Below, piece after piece: positions 43,431 through 53,006 of a stretch of 64,000 nucleotides of DNA. The first letter of the stretch is position 1. The number at the start of each line of letters is the position of its first letter. Source of the stretch: Alteromonadaceae bacterium XY-R5 (GTDB taxonomy: Bacteria; Pseudomonadota; Gammaproteobacteria; Enterobacterales; Alteromonadaceae); the NCBI GenBank assembly GCA_001660395.1, contig LXWE01000002.1, positions 744,001-808,000 of the forward strand, in the 5' to 3' direction. The translations under genes were made by a program, and so were the position numbers. The notes under the pieces are model-generated. The model was not told the origin of the DNA, made no database searches, and was given only the letters and a program-made list of their open reading frames with translations.

Positions 43431-44693
43431 CTAAGCAATTAGCGCATGAGGATTACGTTGTGCGACCACACTAAAGGCTTCGTCAGCAACGTCCAGTGTG
43501 GTGGCAATATCCTCGGCGCTAATGGCGCAATTCATAAATAAGTTGTGGTGATTGGTAAAAAATACCCCTCTTTTAACACATTCCGCCACCCATTGCTGAT
43601 GCAACATCAGGCTGTCGTCATTGGCAATGCGCATGTACCACATGGAAGGCTCGCCAGAGATGACTAAATTAAAACCGTGCTTTTGGCCGGTGGCGCGCAA
43701 GCCTTGGGTGAGCAAAGTACCCTGGCTGCGCATTAACTCGTCGCCTTGTAAGGCTTTGAGTTTGTTGATGGTGGCTAATCCGGCGCTAAAGGGCAGGGCT
43801 GACAGCCAGTAGCTGCCGGTATAAAAGGTGCTGGCGATAGCGTCTTTCAGACTGTCTTTGCCGCACAGGGCAGAGAAGTTGTAACCGTTGCCTAGGGCTT
43901 TGCAAAAACAGATTAAATCGGCTTCGAAACCGTAGTAATGATCGGAGCCGCGAATATCCAAGCGAAAGCCACAGCGCACATCGTCGATGGCCAATACAAT
44001 GCCGTGTTTGTCGCACAACTTTCGCACTTTTTGCCAGTAGCCCTCAGCGGGTAGTTGATTATCAACAAACGCTGGATGCCAGTATGGGGTTGACATAAAA
44101 CAGGCGATTTCGCCTTTGTGTTGTTCAACCAGCTGTTCAAGTTGCTCGAAGTTATTCCATTCCACATACAGGTTATTGGCGACATCTTCGGGCACCACGC
44201 CGGGGGCGCCCATTTTCTGTGTCCAGGGCGCGACGCCATGATAGTTTCCTTTCACCAGAATGGTTTTGCTGCGGCCGGTGGCGGCTTTGGCCACCATTAA
44301 CGCGAGGCTGGTAACATCGCCGCCGTTTTTAGCAAAAAAGGCCCAATCGGCACTGGTGACTGTGTCGACCATCAATTCGGCCATATCTACCATATTGCCA
44401 AAGGGCAGGGTTGCGCAGTCGCCTTGTTGCATTTGCGCGAGCACCGCCTGATCGACGTCTTCATCGGCGTAGCCCAACACATTGGGGCCGTAGGCGCACA
44501 TGTAATCGATATAGCGGTTATTGTCTAAATCCCAAAAATACGCCCCTTTGGTGCGCGACACATATTTGGGAAACGCGCTGGGCGGCACGGCACAGCCGCC
44601 AGCGGGGCCAAGGTGACCGTAGATGCCAGCGGGGATAACTTTTAATGCGCGTTGAAACAGGGCATCGGATTGCGTGTATTGATTGGTTTTCAT
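43431..44693 (-). CDS. Class III PLP aminotransferase (glutamate-1-semialdehyde aminomutase-like)
   Basis: 420 residues of the aminotransferase class III fold: GAYFWDLDNNRYIDYM, FAKNGGDVTSLA (cofactor phosphate region), IDDVRCGFR, and the PLP lysine in FCKALGNGY (about 262). It resembles the HemL-like branch, but several substrate-site positions differ from HemL, so a role in haem synthesis is unlikely. Its place with SDR, SCP2-like and TonB genes suggests metabolism of an imported compound. Confidence 0.85.
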   Translation of the reverse strand: MKTNQYTQSDALFQRALKVIPAGIYGHLGPAGGCAVPPSAFPKYVSRTKGAYFWDLDNNRYIDYMCAYGPNVLGYADEDVDQAVLAQMQQGDCATLPFGNMVDMAELMVDTVTSADWAFFAKNGGDVTSLALMVAKAATGRSKTILVKGNYHGVAPWTQKMGAPGVVPEDVANNLYVEWNNFEQLEQLVEQHKGEIACFMSTPYWHPAFVDNQLPAEGYWQKVRKLCDKHGIVLAIDDVRCGFRLDIRGSDHYYGFEADLICFCKALGNGYNFSALCGKDSLKDAIASTFYTGSYWLSALPFSAGLATINKLKALQGDELMRSQGTLLTQGLRATGQKHGFNLVISGEPSMWYMRIANDDSLMLHQQWVAECVKRGVFFTNHHNLFMNCAISAEDIATTLDVADEAFSVVAQRNPHALIA

Positions 44694-44703
44694 GGTGTGT
44701 GCC

Positions 44704-45459
44704 CTATTTCAAATAGTAGTTGGCGCGAAACAAAAGCTTATCCAGCCCGTCTAGCATGGGAATAAAGCCGCTGAGGGTTAACTCTTCGGTGGCGATGGCC
44801 GAGAAAGAATCGGTCAAGCCTTGCAACAATCGGTGCGCAGCATCGATACCGTTAAATTCCATTTTTGCGCGAAAGCTATCAGGTAACCCCGATACAACGG
44901 CCAGTTTGCTGTTGTGAATGGTTAAGGTCATGGCGGGGCCGTCTTTTACATTCAGTGCGATATTGCCGTTATCCAACGCTTTTACCGTTTGGCTGATCAC
45001 CTTGTCGTGGTTGGCAATTTGCACCGCGGCGTTGATGGCGGTGAACAAGGTTAGCTCGGTATTGATGCGCAAGAATTCGGGATCGTCAAACTGTGCTGGT
45101 TTGGGATTTAAAAAGTATCCCAGCCGCTGGGTAAGGGCGTTGAATTGCTTGGTAAGAAAGCCAATTTTGGTGAAGCCTTTAACAATAATCGGATTCGCTT
45201 TGCTTGCCATCATTTGGTTGAAATGTGCGGGGCTGCGGAACAATAAATAGATATCACAGCCTTGATTCTCGGTGAGTTGGGTGCAGCCATTGGCATCAAA
45301 TTTCAGGGTGAGCTTGGGGCCTTTGAATATGGAAAACGTGAGCACGACCGGCTTTTTCGGTAACAGTGCTCTGCTTGTTTCATCCTTGTCACAAAGCCCT
45401 TGGAGGTTGGCTAGCACCGCAAAAAGATGGATGTATGCAAGGGTGGCTTCATCTTTCAT
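44704..45459 (-). CDS. SCP2-like sterol/lipid-binding domain protein
   Basis: About 251 residues from ATG 45459, which has AGGAAA upstream; the longer frame to 45624 has no ribosome site and runs through the operator region. The middle part (FSIFKGPKLTLKFDANGCT, then CDIYLLFRSPAHFNQMM and NPIIVKGFTKIGFL) follows the SCP2 sterol-carrier pattern. No catalytic motif is seen. Presumably it binds a hydrophobic ligand handled by the operon. The assignment rests on pattern only. Confidence 0.6.
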   Translation of the reverse strand: MKDEATLAYIHLFAVLANLQGLCDKDETSRALLPKKPVVLTFSIFKGPKLTLKFDANGCTQLTENQGCDIYLLFRSPAHFNQMMASKANPIIVKGFTKIGFLTKQFNALTQRLGYFLNPKPAQFDDPEFLRINTELTLFTAINAAVQIANHDKVISQTVKALDNGNIALNVKDGPAMTLTIHNSKLAVVSGLPDSFRAKMEFNGIDAAHRLLQGLTDSFSAIATEELTLSGFIPMLDGLDKLLFRANYYLK

Positions 45460-45509
45460 CTCGCTTTTTCCTGTCCCTGATGTATGAAATTTTAATACTG
45501 CTATCTTTT

Positions 45510-45523
45510 CGAGCGATCGCTCG
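45510..45523. promoter_or_regulatory. TetR-type operator before the SCP2-like operon
   Basis: CGAGCGATCGCTCG, a perfect 14-base palindrome, about 50 bases upstream of ATG 45459. A related site lies at 45735. The remainder of the 334-base gap 45460-45793 is AT-rich and shows no gene. Confidence 0.6.
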
Positions 45524-45734
45524 TTTTTATTTTTGTAACTCAAAGGATTTAGCACTGTCAAAGTATTTCTGCATAAAAAACATGCAAGACCCTTATGGAG
45601 AATATGGGATTTCTCGTCGAGCACTTCAGATTAATTGTGTATTTAATGTAAATTTTTTCACTCGCGGTAGGTTTTTTGGTCTTTATGTTATTTATTGCTT
45701 GAAAAGTGAGCAATATGGGCGTAATCAATATTTA

Positions 45735-45746
45735 GAGCGGTCACTC
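45735..45746. promoter_or_regulatory. TetR-type operator before the TonB receptor
   Basis: GAGCGGTCACTC, two bases different from the core of the 45510 palindrome (GAGCGATCGCTC), 48 bases before the receptor start. The shared motif suggests that one TetR protein controls both divergent units. Confidence 0.52.
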
Positions 45747-45793
45747 GATTATTTGAATGCTCGTCAGCCATGACATAGGGAAGGAATAACAAG

Positions 45794-48352
45794 ATGCAGA
45801 ATCACGCAGGTACTCTCACACACAACTGCCCACAAAAGACGTTAAAACCTAAGTACTTAGCGTTGGCTATTGCGGGTGCTTTTGGATTTATGCCTGCGTT
45901 GGCAGGTGCGCAAACTGAGGCGGATGCCGACAGTGCTAAAATGACAGAAATCATTACCGTGACGGCGCAAAAACGCAGTCAAAGCCTGATGGAAGTGCCT
46001 GTGGCCATTGACGCCATTGGCGCGGACGAGCTGAAAGAAACCGGCTCTATCATGCTGGGTGAAATGGCGGATTACACGCCGGGCTTTAGTTTTAGCAAAC
46101 AAGAAGTGGTGCAGGGCACAGCGACCATGCGTGGTATTTCCAGCAGTAACATCAGCACCGGTGGCGATCCTTCTGTGGCAGTGTTTTTTGATGATGTGTA
46201 TTTGCCGCGTGCGGCGCAAAGCGTGATGTTTGCTGACATGCAACGGGTGGAAATTCTGAAAGGCCCGCAAGGCACCTTATTCGGTAAAAACGCGGCTGCA
46301 GGTGTCGTCAGCATGTACCCGAATCAACCGGCTGAAGACTTGGATTTTTCGTTGTCGCTGCGAGCAGGCGATTATGGCCTTAAGCGGGTTGAGGGCATGG
46401 TGAATGTGCCCCTTAGCGATTCGGTGTTTTTACGCGTAAATGCAATGAGCAATGAGCGCGACAGCTTTGTTGATAATCTTTATGAAGATTATCAGGGCAA
46501 CGAGTTGGGCAATCAGGATCAGCAAGCGGTTAGGTTGGCACTGCGTTGGCAAGCTTCTGAAGATACTAACCTAAGTGTGGCCTACGATTGGAGCGATTTG
46601 GACCAAGGCTATTCGGCCAAGCTGGGGGTAAGTGAATACGCCTACAATATGGATCCCGGTTCATACAAAATGCAAAGTGATGTGGAAGATGGCCATGAAA
46701 GCCGTGATATGTCGGCACTTACCCTAAAGCTGGAACATGACTTTAGCGAACAATGGTCGATGAAGCTGGTAAGCAGTTATCGTCAGTGGGAAGTCTCGGG
46801 CCGTGATGATACCGATGGTACGGCGAATATCACCCGCTATGTGGATACCATTAACTATGAAGACTCAGATATTTTCTATAACGAGCTTCAGGTGAATTAT
46901 CAAAAAGACAACCTGAGTTTTGTTAGCGGTATTACCTACAGCAAAGAAGACGTGTATCAAAAAACCACCATTAACTTAACCGCCGATACCGTCACCCGTT
47001 TGATTACCGAAGGCTTGAACGACACGTTGATGTCGACCCTGAGTTACTATGGTTATGACGATGCCACTATTGCCGCATTAGGGTTGCCTGCGGATCATAT
47101 TTGGGATAGCAGCGACTGGGCGAATATCCTCAGCGTGTTATCGACGGTAGATGCCAGTGTCGCTGAGCTTATTGCAGGGTTAGGCACCACAGCATTTTCA
47201 GAAGAATTACCTTTGGTGATCAGCGCTACAGGCGATTTAACCTATCAAATTATGGCGGCAGGCTTGGGCGAGTCGGCCTTGTTGGGCCCCAGTTATACCG
47301 GTCAGTTTTGGGGAGAGGATGTGGCCAATAGCGGCGATTTTACCAGTATTGGTGCCTACGCCGATGTGGATTATCAGATCACCCCAGAGTGGGGCGTTGC
47401 AGTTGGCTTGCGTTATAGCCGCGATGAAAAGGCCTTTAGCTGGACCATTACTGAAAACACCCTTGATGGCTTAAGTTTACCCACCATGATCGATAACTTG
47501 TTCCCGTTAATGGATAACCTTGAAGCTGAAAAAGACTGGAACAAACTCACTGGCCGTGTGGTGACACGTTATCAGCCAAGCAAAGACCAATTGCTGTATT
47601 TGTCTTACTCCACAGGCTACAAGGCCGGGGGCTTTGACTCGCTGGACCCTTCCACGGCTTACGATCCTTTTGAGCCGGAAGATGTGAGTAATATTGAGTT
47701 CGGTTACAAAGGCGAGTTGTTCGACGATGCCCTGCGCTTACAAGTGAATTTGTACGATATGAACATCGATGGGCGCCAGCTGAGTGTTGAAAGCCAAATG
47801 CCGGGTTCCACCGCCTTGGTACCGGTGATCATCAATGGTGAGCAAGACATTTTAGGGGCCGAGCTGATTGCTGATTGGTATGTGGTCGATAGCCTGAAAT
47901 TGGGCTTAATCAGCGAATACCGCGATATCGATTCAGACTGGGAGCCTTACTATAACTATCAAGGTGAATTGATTACTGAAACCCTTAAATCAACCAGTGC
48001 CATCACCTATACGCTAACCGCAGATTGGTATCCTGAGGTCGTGCTGTTTGACGGTAGCATGAAGTTGCATGTGGACTATGTATTTGAAGAAAACATTGCC
48101 GAGGATGATCCGGACTTGCTCGATGTGGCTTATGAAATTCCGGGCTTCTTCGAGGATGTTAAAAACCTCAATGCGCGCATTAGCTGGTATAGCGAATCTG
48201 ATAAATGGGAAGTGGCATTGTGGGGTAAAAACCTGCTGGATACCACCACCTTCTATGATTTAGGCGGCTTTGCTTCGGAGATATTAGGTACGCCGACATT
48301 GCGAGTAAACGAACCGAGAACTGTTGGCGCGGAAGTGCGTTATCGTTTTTAA
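45794..48352 (+). CDS. TonB-dependent receptor
   Basis: 852 residues: a signal peptide (about 1-39, ending LAGAQ), a TonB box-like EIITVTAQKR, a plug (about 60-170; RGISSSNISTGGDPSVAVF, RVEILKGPQGTLFGKNAAAG) and a barrel ending in VRYRF with the terminal aromatic residue. It belongs to the large receptor class that in marine bacteria imports varied organic ligands rather than siderophores only. It is divergent from the SCP2-like/aminotransferase/SDR operon, sharing its operator type, so the ligand is probably the substrate of those enzymes. Confidence 0.9.
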   Translation: MQNHAGTLTHNCPQKTLKPKYLALAIAGAFGFMPALAGAQTEADADSAKMTEIITVTAQKRSQSLMEVPVAIDAIGADELKETGSIMLGEMADYTPGFSFSKQEVVQGTATMRGISSSNISTGGDPSVAVFFDDVYLPRAAQSVMFADMQRVEILKGPQGTLFGKNAAAGVVSMYPNQPAEDLDFSLSLRAGDYGLKRVEGMVNVPLSDSVFLRVNAMSNERDSFVDNLYEDYQGNELGNQDQQAVRLALRWQASEDTNLSVAYDWSDLDQGYSAKLGVSEYAYNMDPGSYKMQSDVEDGHESRDMSALTLKLEHDFSEQWSMKLVSSYRQWEVSGRDDTDGTANITRYVDTINYEDSDIFYNELQVNYQKDNLSFVSGITYSKEDVYQKTTINLTADTVTRLITEGLNDTLMSTLSYYGYDDATIAALGLPADHIWDSSDWANILSVLSTVDASVAELIAGLGTTAFSEELPLVISATGDLTYQIMAAGLGESALLGPSYTGQFWGEDVANSGDFTSIGAYADVDYQITPEWGVAVGLRYSRDEKAFSWTITENTLDGLSLPTMIDNLFPLMDNLEAEKDWNKLTGRVVTRYQPSKDQLLYLSYSTGYKAGGFDSLDPSTAYDPFEPEDVSNIEFGYKGELFDDALRLQVNLYDMNIDGRQLSVESQMPGSTALVPVIINGEQDILGAELIADWYVVDSLKLGLISEYRDIDSDWEPYYNYQGELITETLKSTSAITYTLTADWYPEVVLFDGSMKLHVDYVFEENIAEDDPDLLDVAYEIPGFFEDVKNLNARISWYSESDKWEVALWGKNLLDTTTFYDLGGFASEILGTPTLRVNEPRTVGAEVRYRF

Positions 48353-48402
48353 GGACGTAAGCATTTTCTTTTTACACAACGAATGTAGTGACATGCCAGC
48401 AT

Positions 48403-48440
48403 AAAAAAAGCAGCGCCTTAACGGGCACTGCTTCTTTGCA
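48403..48440. terminator. Hairpin terminator between the TonB receptor and the helicase gene
   Basis: AAAAAAAGCAG-CGCC / GGGCACTGCTTCTTT: an 8-bp stem with one mismatch, with A-rich and T-rich flanks, placed between converging genes so that it can serve both. Confidence 0.7.
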
Positions 48441-48463
48441 AACTCAATTAGGCTGAAAGAGGT

Positions 48464-49831
48464 TTATTCTTCTTCGTTGTCAGCTTCAATCTGCTGTTCT
48501 GCTGCAACACGTGGTTTACGCTTCAACGGCACATGGCCCACATCTGTGGTTCCTGCCAGCGTATTAATGCGTTTAATTGGCTTACGTTTAACGGTCTTAT
48601 CGCCAGTACGGTTGCCTTTTTTGGCACCTTTGGCGATATCCTTGCCTACTTTTGCTGGCTTGATAGTTAACCCTTTGAACTTGGGCTCTAAACCTTCAAA
48701 TTCGCTGAACTCAATGCTTTGCTGTAGGAAGTTACGAATACGTTCAAACGCAACCCAATCTTTCGGGCCGACGATAGAAGCGGCTTCGCCCTGGTTGCCA
48801 GCACGACCGGTTCGGCCAACACGGTGAACGTATTCATCAGCCAGCGTAGGTAAATCGAAATTCACCACCAATTCTACATTGCGCAAATCTAATCCGCGCG
48901 AGGCAATATCCGTAGTGACGAGGATTTGATGCTGGCCGCGGCCAAACTCACTCATGATATTATTGCGTTTGGACTGCGTCAGCTCACCGGTTAACGCCAC
49001 ACTGTGTTTACCTTGCTCGCTCAAACGTGCCGAAATGCGTTCAGCGTCCACGCGCGTGGCGGTAAAGACAATTAACTGACGATAGTCTTTCTCATCCAGC
49101 AGTTTATCCAGGATCGCTTCTTTGTGGGTGAGATGATCGGCCAGATAAAACCGCTGATTGATATCCGTATGCTGCTCATTCGCCTGACCTACCGCAATTC
49201 TGTGCGGGGCAGTTAGCATTTCCTGGGTGAGATGATGCAATTCGGCGTTATCTAAGGTGGCAGAAAACATCATGGTTTGACGTTTACGGTGATCTGCAGC
49301 TTTATCAATGTTTTTAAGCTGCGGTGCAAAGCCTAAATCGAGCATACGGTCGGCTTCGTCCAGGATTAGTAATTCTAAGCCATTCAGATACAGGGATTTA
49401 TCAAACAGGTGATCGCACACCCGGCCTGCAGTACCGACGATAAACTGAGGGTGACGTTTTAAGGCTTTGACCTGATCGTTGAAGTTCTCTCCACCCAGAA
49501 CCAAAGCTGCACTAATAGGCTGCTTGGCAATCAACCATTTCAGCTGCATAAACACCTGTTTCGCCAGCTCGCGGGTAGGTGCCAGGATTAGCACACGCGG
49601 ATCTTTGCGGCTAAGGGCTTTGGTGTTTAATACGCGGTTTACTGCTGGGATCAGATACGCCAGGGTTTTCCCTGAGCCAGTTTTTGAAGACGCGATTAGG
49701 TCTTTCTGCATCAAGCCATAAGGGATAGCTTTGGACTGAATTTCGGTCGTTTCCGTCAGATTTTTCAGCTCTAACGCTTTTAGAATCCGATGGTCGATAG
49801 GCAAATCACTGAATTGCAAAATAATACTCAA
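48464..49831 (-). CDS. DEAD-box ATP-dependent RNA helicase
   Basis: 455 residues. It shows the Q motif region (FSDLPIDHRIL), motif I ASSKTGSGKT, Ia PTRELA, DEAD as LDEADRMLDLGF, III SATL, and the C-terminal motifs TDIASRGLD and HRVGRTGRAG. A lysine/arginine-rich tail (about 375-455) provides extra RNA binding. It is of the RhlE/SrmB type; which of these cannot be settled by eye. Roles in ribosome assembly and cold growth are typical. The start follows MSIILQFSDL. Confidence 0.92.
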   Translation of the reverse strand: MSIILQFSDLPIDHRILKALELKNLTETTEIQSKAIPYGLMQKDLIASSKTGSGKTLAYLIPAVNRVLNTKALSRKDPRVLILAPTRELAKQVFMQLKWLIAKQPISAALVLGGENFNDQVKALKRHPQFIVGTAGRVCDHLFDKSLYLNGLELLILDEADRMLDLGFAPQLKNIDKAADHRKRQTMMFSATLDNAELHHLTQEMLTAPHRIAVGQANEQHTDINQRFYLADHLTHKEAILDKLLDEKDYRQLIVFTATRVDAERISARLSEQGKHSVALTGELTQSKRNNIMSEFGRGQHQILVTTDIASRGLDLRNVELVVNFDLPTLADEYVHRVGRTGRAGNQGEAASIVGPKDWVAFERIRNFLQQSIEFSEFEGLEPKFKGLTIKPAKVGKDIAKGAKKGNRTGDKTVKRKPIKRINTLAGTTDVGHVPLKRKPRVAAEQQIEADNEEE

Positions 49832-50114
49832 TTAACTCTTTGCGCCCATTATACCTCGCCAGAGCCCACGATGGCAGGGGCGTGAGAGAATTTGTTGAGT
49901 ATGGGCTTGAAGTGAGGCGTTGGTTGTTTATGGATTGTCGTGGATTGACAGATCCACTGGGGGGTAGAGAAAGTTAATTAGCTGTTTACCTTAAAAGGGC
50001 TCAAATTTAAACTCCGCTTAAATATTTTAATTACGTTTAATGTTGATTAACGTTGGAGTGGACCGCATATTAGTAGACATCATGTGGCTATTATTTGAGC
50101 ATAGGAGGACGGTC

Positions 50115-50466
50115 ATGAGTAATCAGAAATTCAGCCCAGAATTAAAAGATGAAGCAGTAAGGCAAGTTATCGAACGAGGATATTCAATCAGCGAAGTCGC
50201 TGAGAACTTAGGCGTGTCACAGCCCAGTCTTTATAAATAGGTTAAAGCCTGTCGTCCCAGACCTAAACAGTCCAAAGATAACGAGTTGCTCGAAGCTAAA
50301 AAGGAAATTCTTCAATAACGCTCTTAACTCAAACGTACTGAAGAAGAAAGAGACATTTTAAAAAAGGCCGCAAGGTACTTAGCAAACAAGTCAGAGTAAA
50401 GTACCAGTTTATCAACGAACATAGTCGTATGTTCCGTATTGCAGTGATGTGCAGCGTACTTGGCGT
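50115..50466 (+). pseudogene. Decayed IS3-family element (orfA with nonsense codons, orfB truncated)
   Basis: orfA begins MSNQKFSPELKDEAVRQV with the IS3-type HTH (SISEVAENLGVSQPSLYK). A TAG then replaces the expected tryptophan (50238-50240), and further stops follow near 50317-50330 before the leucine-zipper end (KRTEEERDILKKAARYL). The overlapping orfB starts QFINEHSRMFRIAVMCSVLGV and is cut after about 22 codons by the next IS. No ends of this element could be defined; 49832-50114 shows nothing else. Confidence 0.82.
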
Positions 50467-50482
50467 TGTAAACCTCCCCTAA

Positions 50483-51334
50483 TTAATTACATCCATAATT
50501 AGAGGTTTCGGCTTGTTCATGTTTACTTAAATATTCCCATGGTGTCAGATCATTCAGTGCATCATTGGGACGTTCCTCGTTATATTCTGTCATCCACTTT
50601 TCGGTCAGCTCACGTACTTCGTTCAATGTTTTGAAGACATACATGTTGAGTATGTCCGTCCGGTAAGTGCGGTTGAATCTCTCGATAAAGGAATTCTGCG
50701 TAGGCTTGCCGGGTTTGATAAATTCCAGAGCAATGCCATGTTCTTCTGCCCAGCTCGCCAGTGTGACAGAGATGAATTCTGGGCCGTTATCCATGCATAA
50801 CTTATTCGGATAGCCGCGCCAAGCCACGACTCTTTCCAGCACACGTATGATGCGTTGGGATGGCAAGTTCAAAGAAATCTCAATCGCCAGCACTTCCCGG
50901 TAGAAGTCATCCACCACATTGAATGTTCTAAAGCGCCTCCCGCATTTTAAGCTGTCACACATAAAGTCCATTGACCAACAGTGATTGGCCTGAGCTGGAA
51001 CAGCCAGAGGCTCAGGATTTCTCGCTGGTAGACGGCGTTTTCCACGACGTCGCTTATTCAGCTTCAGCTCGCAATAAATCCGGTGAATACGCTTATGATT
51101 CCAGCCATGGCCCCAACGGCGTTGAATTTCATACAGCTTGCTGAATCCGTAGGCCGGATTGCGCTCTGCGGCGTCTATAAGCTTTGCGATAACCTTGTCG
51201 TCGCGCGTTTGGTCAGGCTGGTATCTATAGACTGAATCACTGATGCCAACAGCGCGACATGCAAGACGTAAACTGGCACCATGCTGCTATCGCGCATAAT
51301 CAACAAGCTCACGCCTTATCGCTGGCTTTACAGC
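50483..51334 (-). pseudogene. IS3-family transposase orfB with an internal stop codon
   Basis: A DDE transposase of the IS3 family with the integrase core: MDFMCDSLKCGRRFRTFNVV (first Asp), DNGPEF (second Asp) and the Glu within NSFIERFNRTYR. The frame is reached by a -1 shift at the A7G run on the minus strand (51334-51341), but a TAG at 51287-51289, directly after the RELVDYAR sequence, interrupts it. Unless suppressed, only the part from MDFM (50971) onward could be made, so the copy is probably inactive. Confidence 0.82.
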
Positions 51335-51594
51335 TTTTTTTCGACGATATCTTTGAGGATACGGTGTTCCAGGCTTAAGTCGGCAAACATTGCTTTAAGC
51401 CGCCGATTTTCGTCTTCGAGGTCTTTTAGCCTTTTAATATCAGAGGCTTCCATACCACCGTACTTTGCCTTCCAGTTGTAGTAAGTTGCATCTGAAATAC
51501 CGTATTCACGACAGACTTCTTTGACCAGTCTGCCTGCTTCCACTTCTTTTAAGATCTTCACGATTTGTGACTCTGTGTAACGGGACTCTTTCAT
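51328..51594 (-). CDS. IS3-family transposase OrfA
   Basis: 88 residues: an N-terminal HTH (RYTESQIVKILKEVEAGR, VKEVCREYGISDATYYNWK) and a leucine-zipper-like C-terminus. It ends just past the AAAAAAAG slippery run that normally fuses it to orfB by -1 frameshifting. Confidence 0.88.
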   Translation of the reverse strand: MKESRYTESQIVKILKEVEAGRLVKEVCREYGISDATYYNWKAKYGGMEASDIKRLKDLEDENRRLKAMFADLSLEHRILKDIVEKKL

Positions 51595-51672
51595 CAGGAA
51601 TTCTCCATTCTTGGCTCAGTTTACGCCGAAGAACTCTAAAAAGGTATGCCGCTATTTTAGGGGAGGTTTACA

Positions 51673-51878
51673 GTACAAGCGTCGCTATGATTGAGCAACA
51701 TTACAGTCATGTAAGACCTGAGATGTTTGCCGACGAATTATCAGGCGTAACTTTCGATAAAGTTAAGCCAAAGCATGTTTCGAATAGAACATTAGAAAGG
51801 CGAGCTAAGACTGCTGAACGCAACGAAAAACGTTTTAAAAGATGGGCGGCAGATTACAAACAGCGTGGATGTAACTAA
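51673..51878 (+). pseudogene. 3' remnant of a tyrosine recombinase/integrase
   Basis: Directly after the IS end the plus strand reads TSVAMIEQHYSHVRPEMF, the box II tyrosine context (EQHYSH) of phage/island integrases. A basic tail of about 45 residues follows to the stop at 51878. Everything upstream of this point of the integrase is gone. It marks the left end of the AT-rich island that follows. Confidence 0.78.
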
Positions 51879-52068
51879 CTATTTGTTCAATTCACCTAAT
51901 TTTTCGAGTGATTTTCCTAACATTGAATGAATTTAAAAATTTTTATGAAAAAACTTCCCAAAAGTTAAAAATGCGTTATTGTTTATAAATTAATCAACTT
52001 TAGGTTACTAACCTCCTAAGCTAAGCAGTAATTAGGCGTAATTGGAATGATTCACTTAAGGACTGGTA

Positions 52069-53004
52069 ATGCAAATACGTCTCGACGAACTGGCAAGCCG
52101 CAAGCAAAAGCAATCCCTCCCTTCAAAAGCTCTTCACGACGCCGCTAGTCTCTTACTCAAAAGTAGATATAACATTGAACATTTTTACTTTGGGGCCAAA
52201 GAAACTAAAGAGTCATTAACAAAAGCATTATCAATTGTCTGTCTTGTGGATGAAAAGAAAACTAAGGATGAACTTCATAATAAAAATGTAAAGTGCCTAC
52301 CGAAGACATTGGAAATTAGGACAAAACTTAATGTATTTCGATTTAAAACAGATGTTCAAAATTTTGGTGATTATTTCATTGAAAACACCGCTGTTTTTAA
52401 TCCAGGAGACAATGTAAAGGGAACTAAAGGTGGGGCATTTGGAACTATTGGGCTAATTGGTCGACATTCAGAATACGGGTTAGTTTGCACTACAGCAGGC
52501 CATGTTATACATGAAATAGTTGCACATGGGAACAAGCCTAATCAAATTTTAATACAAGATAGAGAGCAAGGGGCATATATATATGCTTCTACCAAACGTC
52601 ACTTTCGAATTGGGCAAGTAGATTATGCGATATTACAACCAAGCCAACAATCGAATTCTGAGTGGATTGATTATCAAGATTTCAATATAGATGAACCATA
52701 TCTACAACCTAAGAAGAGTGATTTATCTAGAAGCTTATGGTTACTAACTAGAGGGCAGGCCTTGCATACTCGTTTTAGAGGTATAAAGCTTGATTCATTT
52801 ATTTTTGCGGGTAAGAAATTTTCCAATGTGATAATAACGGATCCTGTTGGAAAAAAAGGGGATTCGGGGGCCGCATTGATCGACAAGGATTTCAGAGTAT
52901 GGGGAACTTTGATTGGTACTAGAGTAGGTGCTTTCTCTGTTTTTATGCGTATTAGTACTCTATTGGAAAAAGAACATTTTATTTTTGGAATTAGTGAGGG
53001 ATAA
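52069..53004 (+). CDS. Cytoplasmic trypsin-like serine protease
   Basis: 311 residues, no signal peptide or membrane helix. The catalytic triad is complete: His in CTTAGHVIHE (about 147), Asp in GQVDYAIL (about 186) and Ser in KKGDSGAAL (about 266). The first 105 residues are a separate region without clear similarity. An intracellular trypsin-fold protease next to EACC1- and caspase-like genes fits effector proteases of conflict systems rather than secreted digestive enzymes. AAGGA precedes the ATG. Two bases separate it from the next gene. A small palindrome GGTTACTAACC (52003-52013) lies in its upstream region. AT-rich, unlike flanking core genes. Confidence 0.85.
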   Translation: MQIRLDELASRKQKQSLPSKALHDAASLLLKSRYNIEHFYFGAKETKESLTKALSIVCLVDEKKTKDELHNKNVKCLPKTLEIRTKLNVFRFKTDVQNFGDYFIENTAVFNPGDNVKGTKGGAFGTIGLIGRHSEYGLVCTTAGHVIHEIVAHGNKPNQILIQDREQGAYIYASTKRHFRIGQVDYAILQPSQQSNSEWIDYQDFNIDEPYLQPKKSDLSRSLWLLTRGQALHTRFRGIKLDSFIFAGKKFSNVIITDPVGKKGDSGAALIDKDFRVWGTLIGTRVGAFSVFMRISTLLEKEHFIFGISEG

Positions 53005-53006
53005 CT

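Larger units (their letters stand above)
50467..51672 (-). mobile_element. IS3-family insertion sequence, about 1.2 kb
   Basis: Terminal inverted repeats TGTAAACCTCCCCTAA (left, from 50467) and its complement TAGGGGAGGTTTACA (right, to 51672) bound orfA and orfB on the minus strand. The flanks (GGCGT left, GTACA right) are not a target duplication, and the two sides belong to different genes (an IS3-type orfB and an integrase). The element therefore marks a rearrangement junction rather than a simple insertion. Confidence 0.88.

Noticed and set aside
45459-45624. N-terminal extension of the SCP2-like protein
   Set aside because: No ribosome site, it runs through the TetR-type palindrome, and ATG 45459 has AGGAAA upstream.
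50040-50114. Upstream start for the decayed orfA
   Set aside because: The conserved IS3 OrfA sequence begins at ATG 50115 behind an AGGAGG; the earlier codons do not belong to the family.
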